The notes under the pieces were generated by a model that was given only the letters and a program-made list of their open reading frames with translations, was not told the DNA's origin and did not search any database. A stretch of 64,000 nucleotides of DNA, from contig JBFMFB010000005.1 of the NCBI GenBank assembly GCA_040752115.1, positions 1 to 64,000 on the forward strand, written 5' to 3'. Below are positions 41,905 to 50,044 of this stretch, piece after piece; the stretch's first letter is position 1, and each line of letters begins with the position of its first letter. Position numbers and translations under genes: made by a program. This stretch comes from JBFMFB01 sp040752115. GTDB lineage: Bacteria > Pseudomonadota > Gammaproteobacteria > Burkholderiales > Sulfuricellaceae.

Positions 41905-42615
41905 TTATTTTCTTCGTGCCTGAAATTGCCTGACCAGAATCGGCACCAACGCCAGCAGCCCAAGCAGCACCAGCGCGATCAAGGTTTCTCCGGAGAGCAA
42001 CTGGCCGCTCGATTCGATTCGCCCGAGCGATTGGCCCAGATTGGCGAACACGAAGCTTCCCGGCACGATGCCGACGGCGGTTGCCAGAACATAAGTGCGC
42101 ACGCTGATAGGCGTAAAGGCGGGAGCCAGATTCACCAGCCAGAACGGGAACAGCGGCACCAGGCGCAGGAACAGCAGGTAGCTGAAAGCGTTTTCGTGAA
42201 ATCCCCGGACGATGGCGGTGGCCAGGCTGCCCATGCGGCGCTGCGCCGCTTCCGCGAACACGTAGCGCGCGGCGAGAAAGACCAGCGTCGCGCCGATGGT
42301 CGCGGAGAACACGATGATCGCCGTCCCCGCCCAGCGGCCGAACAGAAAACCTGTTGCCAGCGAAAGGACCACGGCGCCGGGGATGCTGAATGCAGTCGAG
42401 GCGGTGTAAACCCCGATCATTACCGCGACCATGGTCCAGTAGTGCTCGCGGGTGTAGCTCAACAGAACTTCGCGGTTTGCCTTTAGCGCTTCCAGATTCA
42501 AAAATTTGCCGCCGCCCAGGGCGAAAAACGCGGCCAGGCCGGCGACGAACAGCGCCAGGATCGCCAGTTTTTTCCAGCGGCGCGAGGTGTCGGGCATTTG
42601 CGCGGCGGCTGGCAT
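41905..42615 (-). CDS. TVP38/TMEM64 (VTT) family membrane protein
   Basis: A 236-residue inner-membrane protein of the DedA-like VTT superfamily. It has six or so helices and the core motif FSIPGAVVLSLATGFLFG (about residue 75-92), then a re-entrant segment and FLRLVPLFPFWLVNLAPAFT (about 148). Members probably move lipids across membranes. It lies between arsS and a mercuric-reductase-like flavoprotein on the same strand, a common pairing (TVP38 with the flavoprotein) whose joint role is not established. Confidence 0.9.
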   Translation of the reverse strand: MPAAAQMPDTSRRWKKLAILALFVAGLAAFFALGGGKFLNLEALKANREVLLSYTREHYWTMVAVMIGVYTASTAFSIPGAVVLSLATGFLFGRWAGTAIIVFSATIGATLVFLAARYVFAEAAQRRMGSLATAIVRGFHENAFSYLLFLRLVPLFPFWLVNLAPAFTPISVRTYVLATAVGIVPGSFVFANLGQSLGRIESSGQLLSGETLIALVLLGLLALVPILVRQFQARRK

Positions 42616-42621
42616 AGGCTT

Positions 42622-44058
42622 TCAAGCACCCCACAGGCCGAACAGGCGCATGATCCATTTCTTCGCTCCCGGCGTCAGCGCCTCCTTGCGGCGCGTATTC
42701 GCAACCCGCTGGTTGATCTGGGCCAGGGTCGGATAGATGTGCATCACGCCGGACAGGCTCGAAACCCTCATCCTTCCGGCCATCGCCAGCACGTATTCGT
42801 GGATCAGTTCGCCGGCGTGCGGCCCGACGATGGCCGCCCCCAGCAGGCGTCCGCCGGGATCGACAAGAATCTTGGCAAAGCCCTCGGTCTCGCCGTCAGC
42901 TTGCGCCCGGTCGATGTCGCGGAACGGGAAGGCGTAGGCCCGATAGGCCACATTCGCCGCCTTCGCTTCGGTTTCGGACAGCCCCACCCGCGCCAGCTCC
43001 GGGTCGGTGAAGGTGCACCAGGGGACGACGCGCTCCTCGACCCTGGCCGGAAAATGAAACAGAGCGTTTTGCAGCACCACGCCGGCGTGGTGTTCGGCCA
43101 CGTGGGTGAACTGGTAGCCTCCCGCCGCATCGCCGCATGCATACACGCGCCGGTTCGTGGTGCGCAGACGGCGATCGGCCACGATCCGCCCTTTCTCCAC
43201 GACAATCCCCGCTGCCTCCAGGCCCAGGTTTTCGATATTGGGCTGGCGGCCGGCAGCCACCAGCAGATGTGTCGCCTGCACCATGCGTTCCGCTCCATCC
43301 GCCGCCTTCAGCCACAGGCGGATATCCTGGCCCTGCCGCTCCGCGCGTGTGGTCGAGCACTCCAGATGGAATTCGACTCCCTCCGCCGCCAGCCGGTCGG
43401 CAACCACCTGGGCGAGGTCACCGTCTTCCTTGGGCAAAATCTGGGCACCGCGATTGACCAAGCACACGCGGCTGCCCAGACGGGCGAACGCCTGGGCCAT
43501 TTCCACGCCGATCGGGCCGCCGCCCAGCACGATCAGGCTGGGTACCGGTTCGCGCAGAGCGAACACGCTTTCGTTGGTCAGCCAGGGCACCTGATCCAGC
43601 CCCGGCACGGGCGGAATCGCGGCTCGCGAGCCAGTTGCGAGCACGAAGGTCTTCGCCGTGAGCGCTCTGCCGTTTACCGTGAAGGTGGCGGAATCGGCAA
43701 ATTGCCCGGCGCCGAAAATCACTTCCACGCCCATCGCGCGGAAACGCTCGGGGCTGTCGTGCGGTTCGATTGCCCGGATCACCTGCTCGACGCGCTGCAT
43801 CACCGCGGCCAGGTTTATATCCGGCGTGCCGGCGCCGATGCCGAATTGCGCGGCCCGGCGCATGGTTTGCGCCACCTTGGCGCAATGGAGCAGCGCCTTG
43901 CTCGGCACACAGCCGTAATGCAGACAGTCGCCGCCCAATGCATGTTTTTCTACCAGCGCTATCTTTGCGTCCAGGGCAGCGCCGCCCGCGGCAACCACCA
44001 AACCGGCCGAACCGCCTCCGATGATGCAAATGTCGAATTCCGGTTTGCCCGGACTCAT
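42622..44058 (-). CDS. FAD-dependent mercuric reductase-like/dihydrolipoamide dehydrogenase-family oxidoreductase
   Basis: A 478-residue class I pyridine nucleotide-disulfide oxidoreductase. It has the FAD loop IIGGGSAG (residues 12-19), redox cysteines in GGDCLHYGCVPSK (about 47-59), the NADH loop VLGGGPIGVE (about 180), YACGDAAGG and a C-terminal interface with HIYPTLAQ. It lacks the C-terminal Cys pair and N-terminal HMA domain of true MerA, and it has no mer neighbours, so mercury reduction is doubtful. Start 44058 overlaps the DUF1499 stop; it probably works with the TVP38 protein. Confidence 0.88.
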   Translation of the reverse strand: MSPGKPEFDICIIGGGSAGLVVAAGGAALDAKIALVEKHALGGDCLHYGCVPSKALLHCAKVAQTMRRAAQFGIGAGTPDINLAAVMQRVEQVIRAIEPHDSPERFRAMGVEVIFGAGQFADSATFTVNGRALTAKTFVLATGSRAAIPPVPGLDQVPWLTNESVFALREPVPSLIVLGGGPIGVEMAQAFARLGSRVCLVNRGAQILPKEDGDLAQVVADRLAAEGVEFHLECSTTRAERQGQDIRLWLKAADGAERMVQATHLLVAAGRQPNIENLGLEAAGIVVEKGRIVADRRLRTTNRRVYACGDAAGGYQFTHVAEHHAGVVLQNALFHFPARVEERVVPWCTFTDPELARVGLSETEAKAANVAYRAYAFPFRDIDRAQADGETEGFAKILVDPGGRLLGAAIVGPHAGELIHEYVLAMAGRMRVSSLSGVMHIYPTLAQINQRVANTRRKEALTPGAKKWIMRLFGLWGA

Positions 44059-44834
44059 GATGGCCCCGTTCCGCCGGGCAGCAAGGGTGCGCCTACGCGC
44101 TTCTGTAGTGCCGCCATGAATTCGGCTATGCGTTTGGCATTGGTTCCCACGTCGCTGAGCCCGACGCGGGATACGGAACGGGCGTCGACGCGCGAGCCAT
44201 GGTCGTAGGGGGCGATGCGGATCACTACGTCGTCTTTGAAGCCAAACCAAAAGGTCGTGGCGGTCGCCTCGATGCGGCCTTCCTGGGGTTCGGTTCCGAC
44301 CACTTCCCACCCCATCCGGCGGGCTACCGCCAACGAATTCTCGAATGCCTGAGCCGGAGAGACCGCGAGCAGGGCCGGTTTCAGTTCGGGATAGCCCGCG
44401 TGCTGCAACGCGGCAATCTCAGGGCCGCCGTATTCGGCCGGGTTGGGTGCTTCCCGGCGCAGGGGCAGGATGGCGATGAAGACGGGCGGGTGTTCGGTGT
44501 CGGTGGTAATGTCGTGGATGCGGGGGACGGTCCGGGCGGTTTTGAGCCACATCAAAGGGGGAGTAACTGCGGCGAGGGCAATCGCGATCCCTATCAGAGC
44601 CCATACGGCGCCTCGAAACTGTTTATGCATGCGGGCGATATACAGACCCGCCAGTGAGATCGCGAGGCTCGCCAGAGCGCCATAGGCCGCCCATCTCAGT
44701 ATTACGAAACCGGTGCTGAAGTGCCACAACCCGAAGCGATGGCCAAAGCCGGCTACGGCCGCTGTAAGCGCGCTGAGCGCGGCCAGGCCGAAGCCGGCGA
44801 GAGCCGCTTTGGCGAGGGGGCGTTTTGTGTCCAT
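44055..44834 (-). CDS. DUF1499 membrane protein
   Basis: Residues 1-105 contain three hydrophobic segments. Residues 110-255 are a DUF1499 domain (HDITTDTEHPP near 107, a conserved WEVVGTEPQEGRIEATATTFWFGFKDDVVIRI stretch near 175-206, and SRVGLSDVGTNAKRI). The function of the family is unknown; fusions to membrane helices like this one are frequent in betaproteobacteria. It starts the run that includes the flavoprotein and TVP38 gene. Confidence 0.85.
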   Translation of the reverse strand: MDTKRPLAKAALAGFGLAALSALTAAVAGFGHRFGLWHFSTGFVILRWAAYGALASLAISLAGLYIARMHKQFRGAVWALIGIAIALAAVTPPLMWLKTARTVPRIHDITTDTEHPPVFIAILPLRREAPNPAEYGGPEIAALQHAGYPELKPALLAVSPAQAFENSLAVARRMGWEVVGTEPQEGRIEATATTFWFGFKDDVVIRIAPYDHGSRVDARSVSRVGLSDVGTNAKRIAEFMAALQKRVGAPLLPGGTGPS

Positions 44835-44879
44835 TCGCGGTCTCCGAAAGCGGTCAATGCTTACATGCCACTATCTCGA

Positions 44880-45137
44880 TCAGAGGTTCCTTATGTGCTC
44901 CAAGGCGGCTGCGAGTCCAGGCACGGTGCCGATGAGATCGTCCAATAGAAATTCTTCTCCGCTCGCGCCAACAGCTCTTGCACCGCCGGCCACGCAAATG
45001 ACGATGGCGACAGCTGTTTTTTCCGCATACAGCCAGCAGGCCTTCCCCTGGCTGTAGCTGTGTATGCTGAGCCTTTCGACGGGAACCACGGTCGCATCCG
45101 CGACGGTAATCGGCGTGCCGGCGCGCAAGGAGTTCAT
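44880..45137 (-). CDS. small hypothetical protein
   Basis: An 85-residue protein without recognised family. It begins MNSLRAGTPITVADATVVPVERLSIH, holds a hydrophobic middle (YAEKTAVAIVICVAGGARAV) and ends acidic. The pattern SIHSYSQGKACWLYAEKTPVAVVI resembles the beta-strand region of GerW/YtfJ-like proteins encoded two genes upstream, so the two might interact. Its start overlaps the DUF2953 stop by four bases, which supports it as a real, coupled gene. Confidence 0.55.
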   Translation of the reverse strand: MNSLRAGTPITVADATVVPVERLSIHSYSQGKACWLYAEKTAVAIVICVAGGARAVGASGEEFLLDDLIGTVPGLAAALEHIRNL

Positions 45138-45715
45138 CTGTGCCCCGCGAGTACGGTCCGCGCCGCTCGCAGCGTGGCGGGCGAAAGCAGGAAGGCGAGC
45201 GTGACGAAGATCAGCGCGATCGGAACCACGCGGACTTCGCCTTCGGCATTCACCTCAAAAACCGCTGCCGCAAAATCCGGCTCGATGGCGATATCGGCTC
45301 CCCTTCGGATTGCGAGGACACCGGCTACGGGCCCGACCACGGCCCACAACCGGCCGGTATCCGCCGGGTCGTCGAGCCCGATGCGAGCGTGCAAGACAAT
45401 ACGGCGCACGTGAATTCGCTTGATCAGATCGATTGCCAATTTCAGCAGGCGGCGCAAAAAACCTTTGCTTTTCAGCGCCTGAATGAAGTGCCGGGCGCGA
45501 CCCGTACGAGATTTGTCCAGTGGTTTTCTTATCTCGATTGCTGTCTGACGCGGGGAGCGACGTGGCTGCAACGGCAGCCGCACCAAGCCGAATAGCCAGG
45601 TTACGGCGACCCTGCCGCGATACCGTTCGCGCGAATTCACGGAAAACGATGCGTCGAAGGGTATAGCCAAAATTGCCAGCAGACATGTCAGGGCTACCGC
45701 CACCCACAACAGCAT
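45134..45715 (-). CDS. DUF2953 family protein
   Basis: 193 residues with an N-terminal membrane helix (VAVALTCLLAILAIPF), a basic middle and a C-terminal hydrophobic segment (VVPIALIFVTLAFLLSPA). The YRGRVAVTWLFGLVRLPL start and RRIVLHARIGLDDPADTGRLWAVVGPV region are typical of DUF2953, often encoded beside GerW/YtfJ proteins, as here. Function unknown. It is part of the three-gene set GerW-like, DUF2953, small hypothetical. Confidence 0.8.
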   Translation of the reverse strand: MLLWVAVALTCLLAILAIPFDASFSVNSRERYRGRVAVTWLFGLVRLPLQPRRSPRQTAIEIRKPLDKSRTGRARHFIQALKSKGFLRRLLKLAIDLIKRIHVRRIVLHARIGLDDPADTGRLWAVVGPVAGVLAIRRGADIAIEPDFAAAVFEVNAEGEVRVVPIALIFVTLAFLLSPATLRAARTVLAGHR

Positions 45716-45729
45716 GAAGAAAACGTCCG

Positions 45730-46092
45730 TCAGGACTTGGCCGTACCGCAGCAGCCTTGCGCGGCTTTGCCCGCTGCTTCGACCGCTTTTTCCAATACCG
45801 AGGCCGTGCCGCCCTTGATCGCCTCCAACCGCACCCCGTCTTTATTGGCGATAACGATTGCCACCGGTTTGATGCCGCCGCCACCGCCGGTGCCGCCACC
45901 CATACCTTCTCCGGCTCCGCCGGCCTGCATCTTGCCCGTGCCGCCACCGGCGCCAAAGCCGAAACCCACGCTGATCAGTGGAATGATGGTGTTGCCTTCA
46001 ACCGAAATCGGCTCGCCGACCACGGTCTTGGTGCTCAGTACGCGTTCTATTTCGGCGATGGCCGTTTTCAGCAGGTTATCGACGTGCTCCAT
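45730..46092 (-). CDS. GerW/YtfJ family protein
   Basis: A 120-residue protein of the GerW family: MEHVDNLLKTAIAEIERVLSTKTVVGEPI start, IPLISVGFGFGAGGG (about 38-52), a Gly-rich flexible loop and IKPVAIVIANKDGV (about 78). In Bacillus GerW takes part in spore germination, but the family is common in non-sporulating bacteria, where its role is unknown. It is the first gene of a small operon with DUF2953. A C-terminal Cys pair (GCCG) is present. Confidence 0.85.
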   Translation of the reverse strand: MEHVDNLLKTAIAEIERVLSTKTVVGEPISVEGNTIIPLISVGFGFGAGGGTGKMQAGGAGEGMGGGTGGGGGIKPVAIVIANKDGVRLEAIKGGTASVLEKAVEAAGKAAQGCCGTAKS

Positions 46093-46305
46093 GGCTTACT
46101 CCTCATTCGAGAATAACGGCTACCGCTCGCCGGCATTGGTTATTGGCTTGATCTGATCGGTTTTCGCCAACTCTCCGTCAATTTGAGATAACTCAGGGCT
46201 CCAAGAAGTTCCTGCCGACTGCAGGCGGCACCAGGCGAACCGCGTGCGTTATGGCGGGCGGCGCGTTCATGCGAAGCGGGGCAGAGGCCGGATGGCGAAG
46301 ACGGC

Positions 46306-46430
46306 GTGCGAACGCATGATTGGATCGCAACCCGACGGGAACCGCCTACGATGATCAAGGTCGATTATGGGAGCAGGTTCATTTCGAAGGCGACGGACGA
46401 GTGGTGCGAACATGATGCCGGGCGCGGCTT
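46306..46430 (+). pseudogene. relic of an IS3-type transposase
   Basis: The frame gives PPTMIKVDYGSRFISKATDE followed by WCEHDAG, clearly like the second catalytic Asp region of IS3/IS2-type DDE transposases (usually VDNGxEFISKALDxWA). Only some 40 codons are recognisable, with no inverted repeats. The rest of 46093-46462 has no other gene. Confidence 0.5.
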
Positions 46431-46462
46431 GTTGCCGCCGGGCAAGCCAAAGGAGATTTGCC

Positions 46463-47071
46463 ATGACCAGGGTGCTTGTTCTCTACTACAGCATGTACGG
46501 GCATATCGAAGCGATGGCGCGGGCCGAGGCTGAAGGCGTGCGCGAAGTGGACGGCGCGGATGTCGTGATCAAGCGCGTGCCGGAGACCATTCCCGAAGAC
46601 AAGGCGCGGGCGATCGGCGTGAAACTGGATCAGGAAGCGCCCATCGCCACGACCGATGAGCTTGCCGACTACGATGCGATCATCTTCGGCACGCCGACGC
46701 GGTTCGGCAACATGAGCGCGCAGATGCGAAATTTTCTCGATCAAACCGGCAAGCTGTGGCTGAACGGCGGATTGATCGGCAAGGTCGCCAGCGTATTTAC
46801 CGGCTCCGATACCCAGCACGGCGGACAAGAAACGACCATCACCTCCTTTCACTCCACCCTGTTGCACCATGGCATGGTAATCGTCGGCGTGCCCTATTCC
46901 TGCAAGGAGCTCTCGAATACCAGCGAGATGAGCGGCGGTTCGCCGTATGGCGCAGGAACCCTCGCCGGCGTCGACGGCAGGCGCATGCCGAGCGCCAATG
47001 AGCTGGGAATCGCGCGTTTTCAGGGACGGCATGTGGCCGAGATCGCCGGGCGTGTAGCGGCGCATGGATAA
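46463..47071 (+). CDS. wrbA: NAD(P)H:quinone oxidoreductase WrbA, type IV
   Basis: A 202-residue flavodoxin-like FMN enzyme that reduces quinones by two electrons and limits oxidative stress. It has the start VLVLYYSMYGHIEAMA (FMN phosphate site), GTPTRFGNMSAQMRNFLDQTG (about 75-95) and the FTGSDTQHGGQETT to GSPYGAG signatures. The ATG at 46463 follows AAGGAG. Its last bases overlap the phosphorylase start by eight, so the two are coupled. Confidence 0.95.
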   Translation: MTRVLVLYYSMYGHIEAMARAEAEGVREVDGADVVIKRVPETIPEDKARAIGVKLDQEAPIATTDELADYDAIIFGTPTRFGNMSAQMRNFLDQTGKLWLNGGLIGKVASVFTGSDTQHGGQETTITSFHSTLLHHGMVIVGVPYSCKELSNTSEMSGGSPYGAGTLAGVDGRRMPSANELGIARFQGRHVAEIAGRVAAHG

Positions 47072-48785
47072 CCAAGAGCACATCGCTTATTTCACCATGG
47101 AGATCGGGCTGGATGAGGCCATCCCCACCTATGCCGGTGGGCTGGGAATCCTGGCCGGGGATACGGTGCGCGCTGCGGCTGACCGCGGAATCCCCCTGAT
47201 CGGGGTGACGCTGCTTCATCGCAAGGGCTACTTCCGCCAGCGGCTCGATGCGTCGGGCGCGCAGACCGAAGAGCCCGCCTTTTGGCCGGTGGCGGAACTC
47301 CTGTCCGAGATGGAACCGCGCTGCACAGTGGAAATCGAGGGGCGCACGGTTTCCCTGCGGGCGTGGAAATACGAGGTCAACGGCGTCAATGGCTATCGTG
47401 TGCCGGTCTATTTACTGGACGCCGCACTGGAGGAAAACTCGGAGCAGGACCGTTCGCTGACGGATCATCTCTATGGCGGAGACGAGCGTTACCGGCTTTG
47501 CCAGGAAATCATCCTGGGAATCGGCGGCGTAAAGATGCTGCGCGCCCTGGGTTATCGCGAAATCAAGCGGTACCACATGAACGAAGGGCATGCCGCGCTG
47601 CTCACCCTTGAACTTGCCCACGAGCTTGCGCGCCAGGCCTGGGAATTTGCCTATGAGCCCATCAAGCCGATGGTGACTCCGGAGCTGGTGCATCTGATCA
47701 AGCCCAAGTGCGTATTCACCACCCACACCCCCGTGCCCGCCGGGCACGACAAGTTTTCCATGGATCTGGTGCATCGGGTCATGACGGGTTACCACGGGGC
47801 CTTTGCCGAGCTGGAGAAGGAATTTTGCCCGGAGGGCGTGCTCGATCTGACGACCCTCGCGCTGGACAATAGCCACTATATCAACGGCGTGGCGAAGCGG
47901 CACCTCGAGGTCACCCGGCAGATGTTCGCAGAATACAAGATCGATTCGATCACCAATGGCGTGCATGCCGCCACCTGGGCATCGAGGCCGATGGCCGAGC
48001 TTTTCGACCGGCGCATTCCCGGCTGGCGCGAAGATAACTCCAGCCTGCGCTATGCGCTGAAAATTCCCAAGCGGGAGATTTGGGAAGCGCACCGGCAGGC
48101 CAAGCAGGCTCTCATCGAGGAAGTGAACAGGATCAGCGCCATCGGCATGGACCCCGACGTCTTCACCATCGGCTTCGCCCGGCGCGCCGCCGTCTACAAG
48201 CGTGCCGAACTGATGTTTTGGGATACCGCAAGGCTCACGGAGATTGCCGGCAAATCGGGTTCTTTTCAAATCATCTTTGCCGGCAAGGCCCACCCGCACG
48301 ACCAGGAGGGCAAGGATCTCATCAAACGCCTTTTCCAGGCCAAGGACTGGCTGAAAGACAAGATCAGGATCGTTTATCTCGAAGAATACGATATCGAATT
48401 GGCAAGAAAGCTGACCGCGGGCGTCGATCTCTGGCTCAACACCCCGGAGCCGCCGCTCGAGGCCTCCGGCACAAGCGGCATGAAGGCTGCCATCAACGGC
48501 GTGCCTTCCTTCAGCATCCTGGACGGCTGGTGGGTTGAGGGATGCATTGAGGGGGTGACCGGCTGGGCCATCGGCAAGGACATCGAAGGACTGGAAAACA
48601 GCGACAACCGCGCGGAGGATGCCCAGTTTCTTTACAGCAAACTCGAGCTAACCATTATCCCGATGTTCTATAACGAAGGAGAGCGTTATGCCGAAGTCAT
48701 GCGCAATTCCATCGCGCTCAACGGCTCGTTCTTCAACACCGAACGGATGCTGGACCAATATGTCACCAGGGCTTACTTCAAATGA
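47064..48785 (+). CDS. alpha-glucan phosphorylase (GT35, short form)
   Basis: This pyridoxal-phosphate enzyme releases glucose-1-phosphate from glycogen-like glucans. The 573-residue length is that of the short TIGR02094 type. Signatures are YFTMEIGLDEAIPTYAGGLG (glucan/PLP face, residues 9-28), NEGHAA (about 175), THTPVPAGHD (about 215), TNGVHAATW (about 300), and the PLP-lysine region EASGTSGMKAAINGV (about 475-489). It overlaps wrbA at the start and the MlaF-like gene at its end (convergent, 13 bases). Confidence 0.92.
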   Translation: MDNQEHIAYFTMEIGLDEAIPTYAGGLGILAGDTVRAAADRGIPLIGVTLLHRKGYFRQRLDASGAQTEEPAFWPVAELLSEMEPRCTVEIEGRTVSLRAWKYEVNGVNGYRVPVYLLDAALEENSEQDRSLTDHLYGGDERYRLCQEIILGIGGVKMLRALGYREIKRYHMNEGHAALLTLELAHELARQAWEFAYEPIKPMVTPELVHLIKPKCVFTTHTPVPAGHDKFSMDLVHRVMTGYHGAFAELEKEFCPEGVLDLTTLALDNSHYINGVAKRHLEVTRQMFAEYKIDSITNGVHAATWASRPMAELFDRRIPGWREDNSSLRYALKIPKREIWEAHRQAKQALIEEVNRISAIGMDPDVFTIGFARRAAVYKRAELMFWDTARLTEIAGKSGSFQIIFAGKAHPHDQEGKDLIKRLFQAKDWLKDKIRIVYLEEYDIELARKLTAGVDLWLNTPEPPLEASGTSGMKAAINGVPSFSILDGWWVEGCIEGVTGWAIGKDIEGLENSDNRAEDAQFLYSKLELTIIPMFYNEGERYAEVMRNSIALNGSFFNTERMLDQYVTRAYFK

Positions 48786-49615
48786 CCGTGCTCCGGGAGG
48801 CTCCTGGTCCGATCAAGCTCCAGATCTTCCGGGTACGCCCTGCCCGGATACTGGAAGGCGACGGGGCCATCCGGCTCGGCGTGGAAGAACTGGTGGGCAA
48901 ACGGATTCTGCGACGCCAGCATCTCCGCGGCGGGGCCTTCGGCCACGACCACGCCGTCGTGGATGCAGTACACGTAGTCGACCACCTTCAGCGATTCCGA
49001 CAGATCGTACGTCACCACGATTGAAGTTACCCCCAGCGCATCGTTGAGGCGCCGGATCAGGTTGGCGATGACGTTGAGCGAGATCGGGTCCAGCCCGGCA
49101 AAGGGCTCGTCGTACATGATCAGCATCGGGTCGAGGGCGATCGCCCGCGCCAGCGCCACCCGGCGCTCCATCCCGCCCGACAGCTCGCTCGGCATCAGGG
49201 TATGGGCGCCGCGCAAGCCCACCGCGTGCAGCTTCATCAACACCAGGTCGCGGATCACTTCCTCCGGGAGATCCGTCTGCTCGCGCATCGGGAACGCGAT
49301 GTTTTCGAATACCGACAAGTCGCTGAACAGCCCGCTGACCTGGAACATCATTCCCATCTTGCGCCGCATCTCGTACAGCTCGTCGCTGTCGAGCTCATGG
49401 ACCACCTTGCCGGCGACCCTGACGCTGCCGCGCGCCGGCCTGAGCTGCCCGCCGATGTGGCGCAGCAGCGTGCTCTTTCCGCAGCCGCTCACGCCCAGGA
49501 TGGCAATGATCTTCCCGTGCGGGATGGCGAGATTGATCCCTTTCAGTACCTGCCTCTTGCCGTACGCGAAATGGAGGTCTTCGATTTCTACCAGATTTGT
49601 CGGCGCCGAATTCAA
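48773..49615 (-). CDS. MlaF-like ABC ATPase with altered H-loop
   Basis: A 280-residue ATPase of the MlaF/Mkl group that powers phospholipid transport with MlaE permease and MlaD. Walker A is GVSGCGKST, the signature is LSGGMERR, Walker B is LIMYDEPFAG. The H-loop reads VVTYDLSE, with Tyr where the family has His, which could impair or change ATP hydrolysis. A C-terminal extension of about 35 residues (PEDLELDRTRS) follows. No permease or MlaD gene is adjacent; a second MlaF-like gene lies at the right end of the window, in an operon. Confidence 0.82.
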   Translation of the reverse strand: MNSAPTNLVEIEDLHFAYGKRQVLKGINLAIPHGKIIAILGVSGCGKSTLLRHIGGQLRPARGSVRVAGKVVHELDSDELYEMRRKMGMMFQVSGLFSDLSVFENIAFPMREQTDLPEEVIRDLVLMKLHAVGLRGAHTLMPSELSGGMERRVALARAIALDPMLIMYDEPFAGLDPISLNVIANLIRRLNDALGVTSIVVTYDLSESLKVVDYVYCIHDGVVVAEGPAAEMLASQNPFAHQFFHAEPDGPVAFQYPGRAYPEDLELDRTRSLPEHGHLK

Positions 49616-49708
49616 TGTGTAGGCCCTGAATGTGTGTCGTTACGAAAAATCCAGCTACTTCACCGTTCGTGTGCCGCGGCTTTGTTTATTGGCGTCCGGC
49701 GCCGGCAG

Positions 49709-49870
49709 TCAGTCGTTCTTTCCTTTTACCCACGAATCTTTCACTCGCGCCTGGCCGAGGTGGCAGTAGTCGTAGACCGTCATGCCGCAGACGTGCATGC
49801 GGACGCGGCCGAGCTTGATGGGGCTGAAGTCCTGCTGGTCGCGGACGAGGATGTTGTAGATCTTCAGCAC
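49709..49870 (-). pseudogene. relic joining the start of cysS to the end of a glnS-like gene
   Basis: The first 43 codons follow cysteinyl-tRNA synthetase (LKIYNILV, then VRMHVCGMTVYDYCHLGQAR, including the first zinc Cys and a HIGH-like HLGQ). Immediately after comes VKDSWVKGKND and a stop, matching the C-terminus of GlnRS (LKDSWAKEQR in glnS here). No catalytic body remains. The rest of 49622-50044 holds a palindromic repeat and no gene. Confidence 0.7.
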
Positions 49871-49969
49871 GGTGCCGCTTTGCGCAAATAATGACGCCAT
49901 TTTACAAGGCAAGGCGCCGCTTGTCTCGAAGCGGCTCTTAGTGGCGGATTGACACGGTCGCGGCGTGAT

Positions 49970-50039
49970 GTAGGGTGCCAATAAGCGAAGCGCATTGCAC
50001 CGGATGTTCTCATTCGGCGCAATACTGATTGCGCCCTAC
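49970..50039. repeat. GTAGGG-type palindromic repeat
   Basis: GTAGGGTGC at one end and GCGCCCTAC at the other pair, with internal GCGAAGCGCATTGCACC typical of this dispersed family. It abuts the stop of the next gene. Confidence 0.6.
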
Positions 50040-50044
50040 TCGGG

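Noticed and set aside
42622..44058. Mercuric reductase merA
   Set aside because: It lacks the C-terminal Cys pair and any mer neighbours, so only a MerA-like name is justified.
49622..49708. Possible continuation of cysS on the minus strand
   Set aside because: After the GlnRS-like ending and stop no CysRS sequence is found in any frame.
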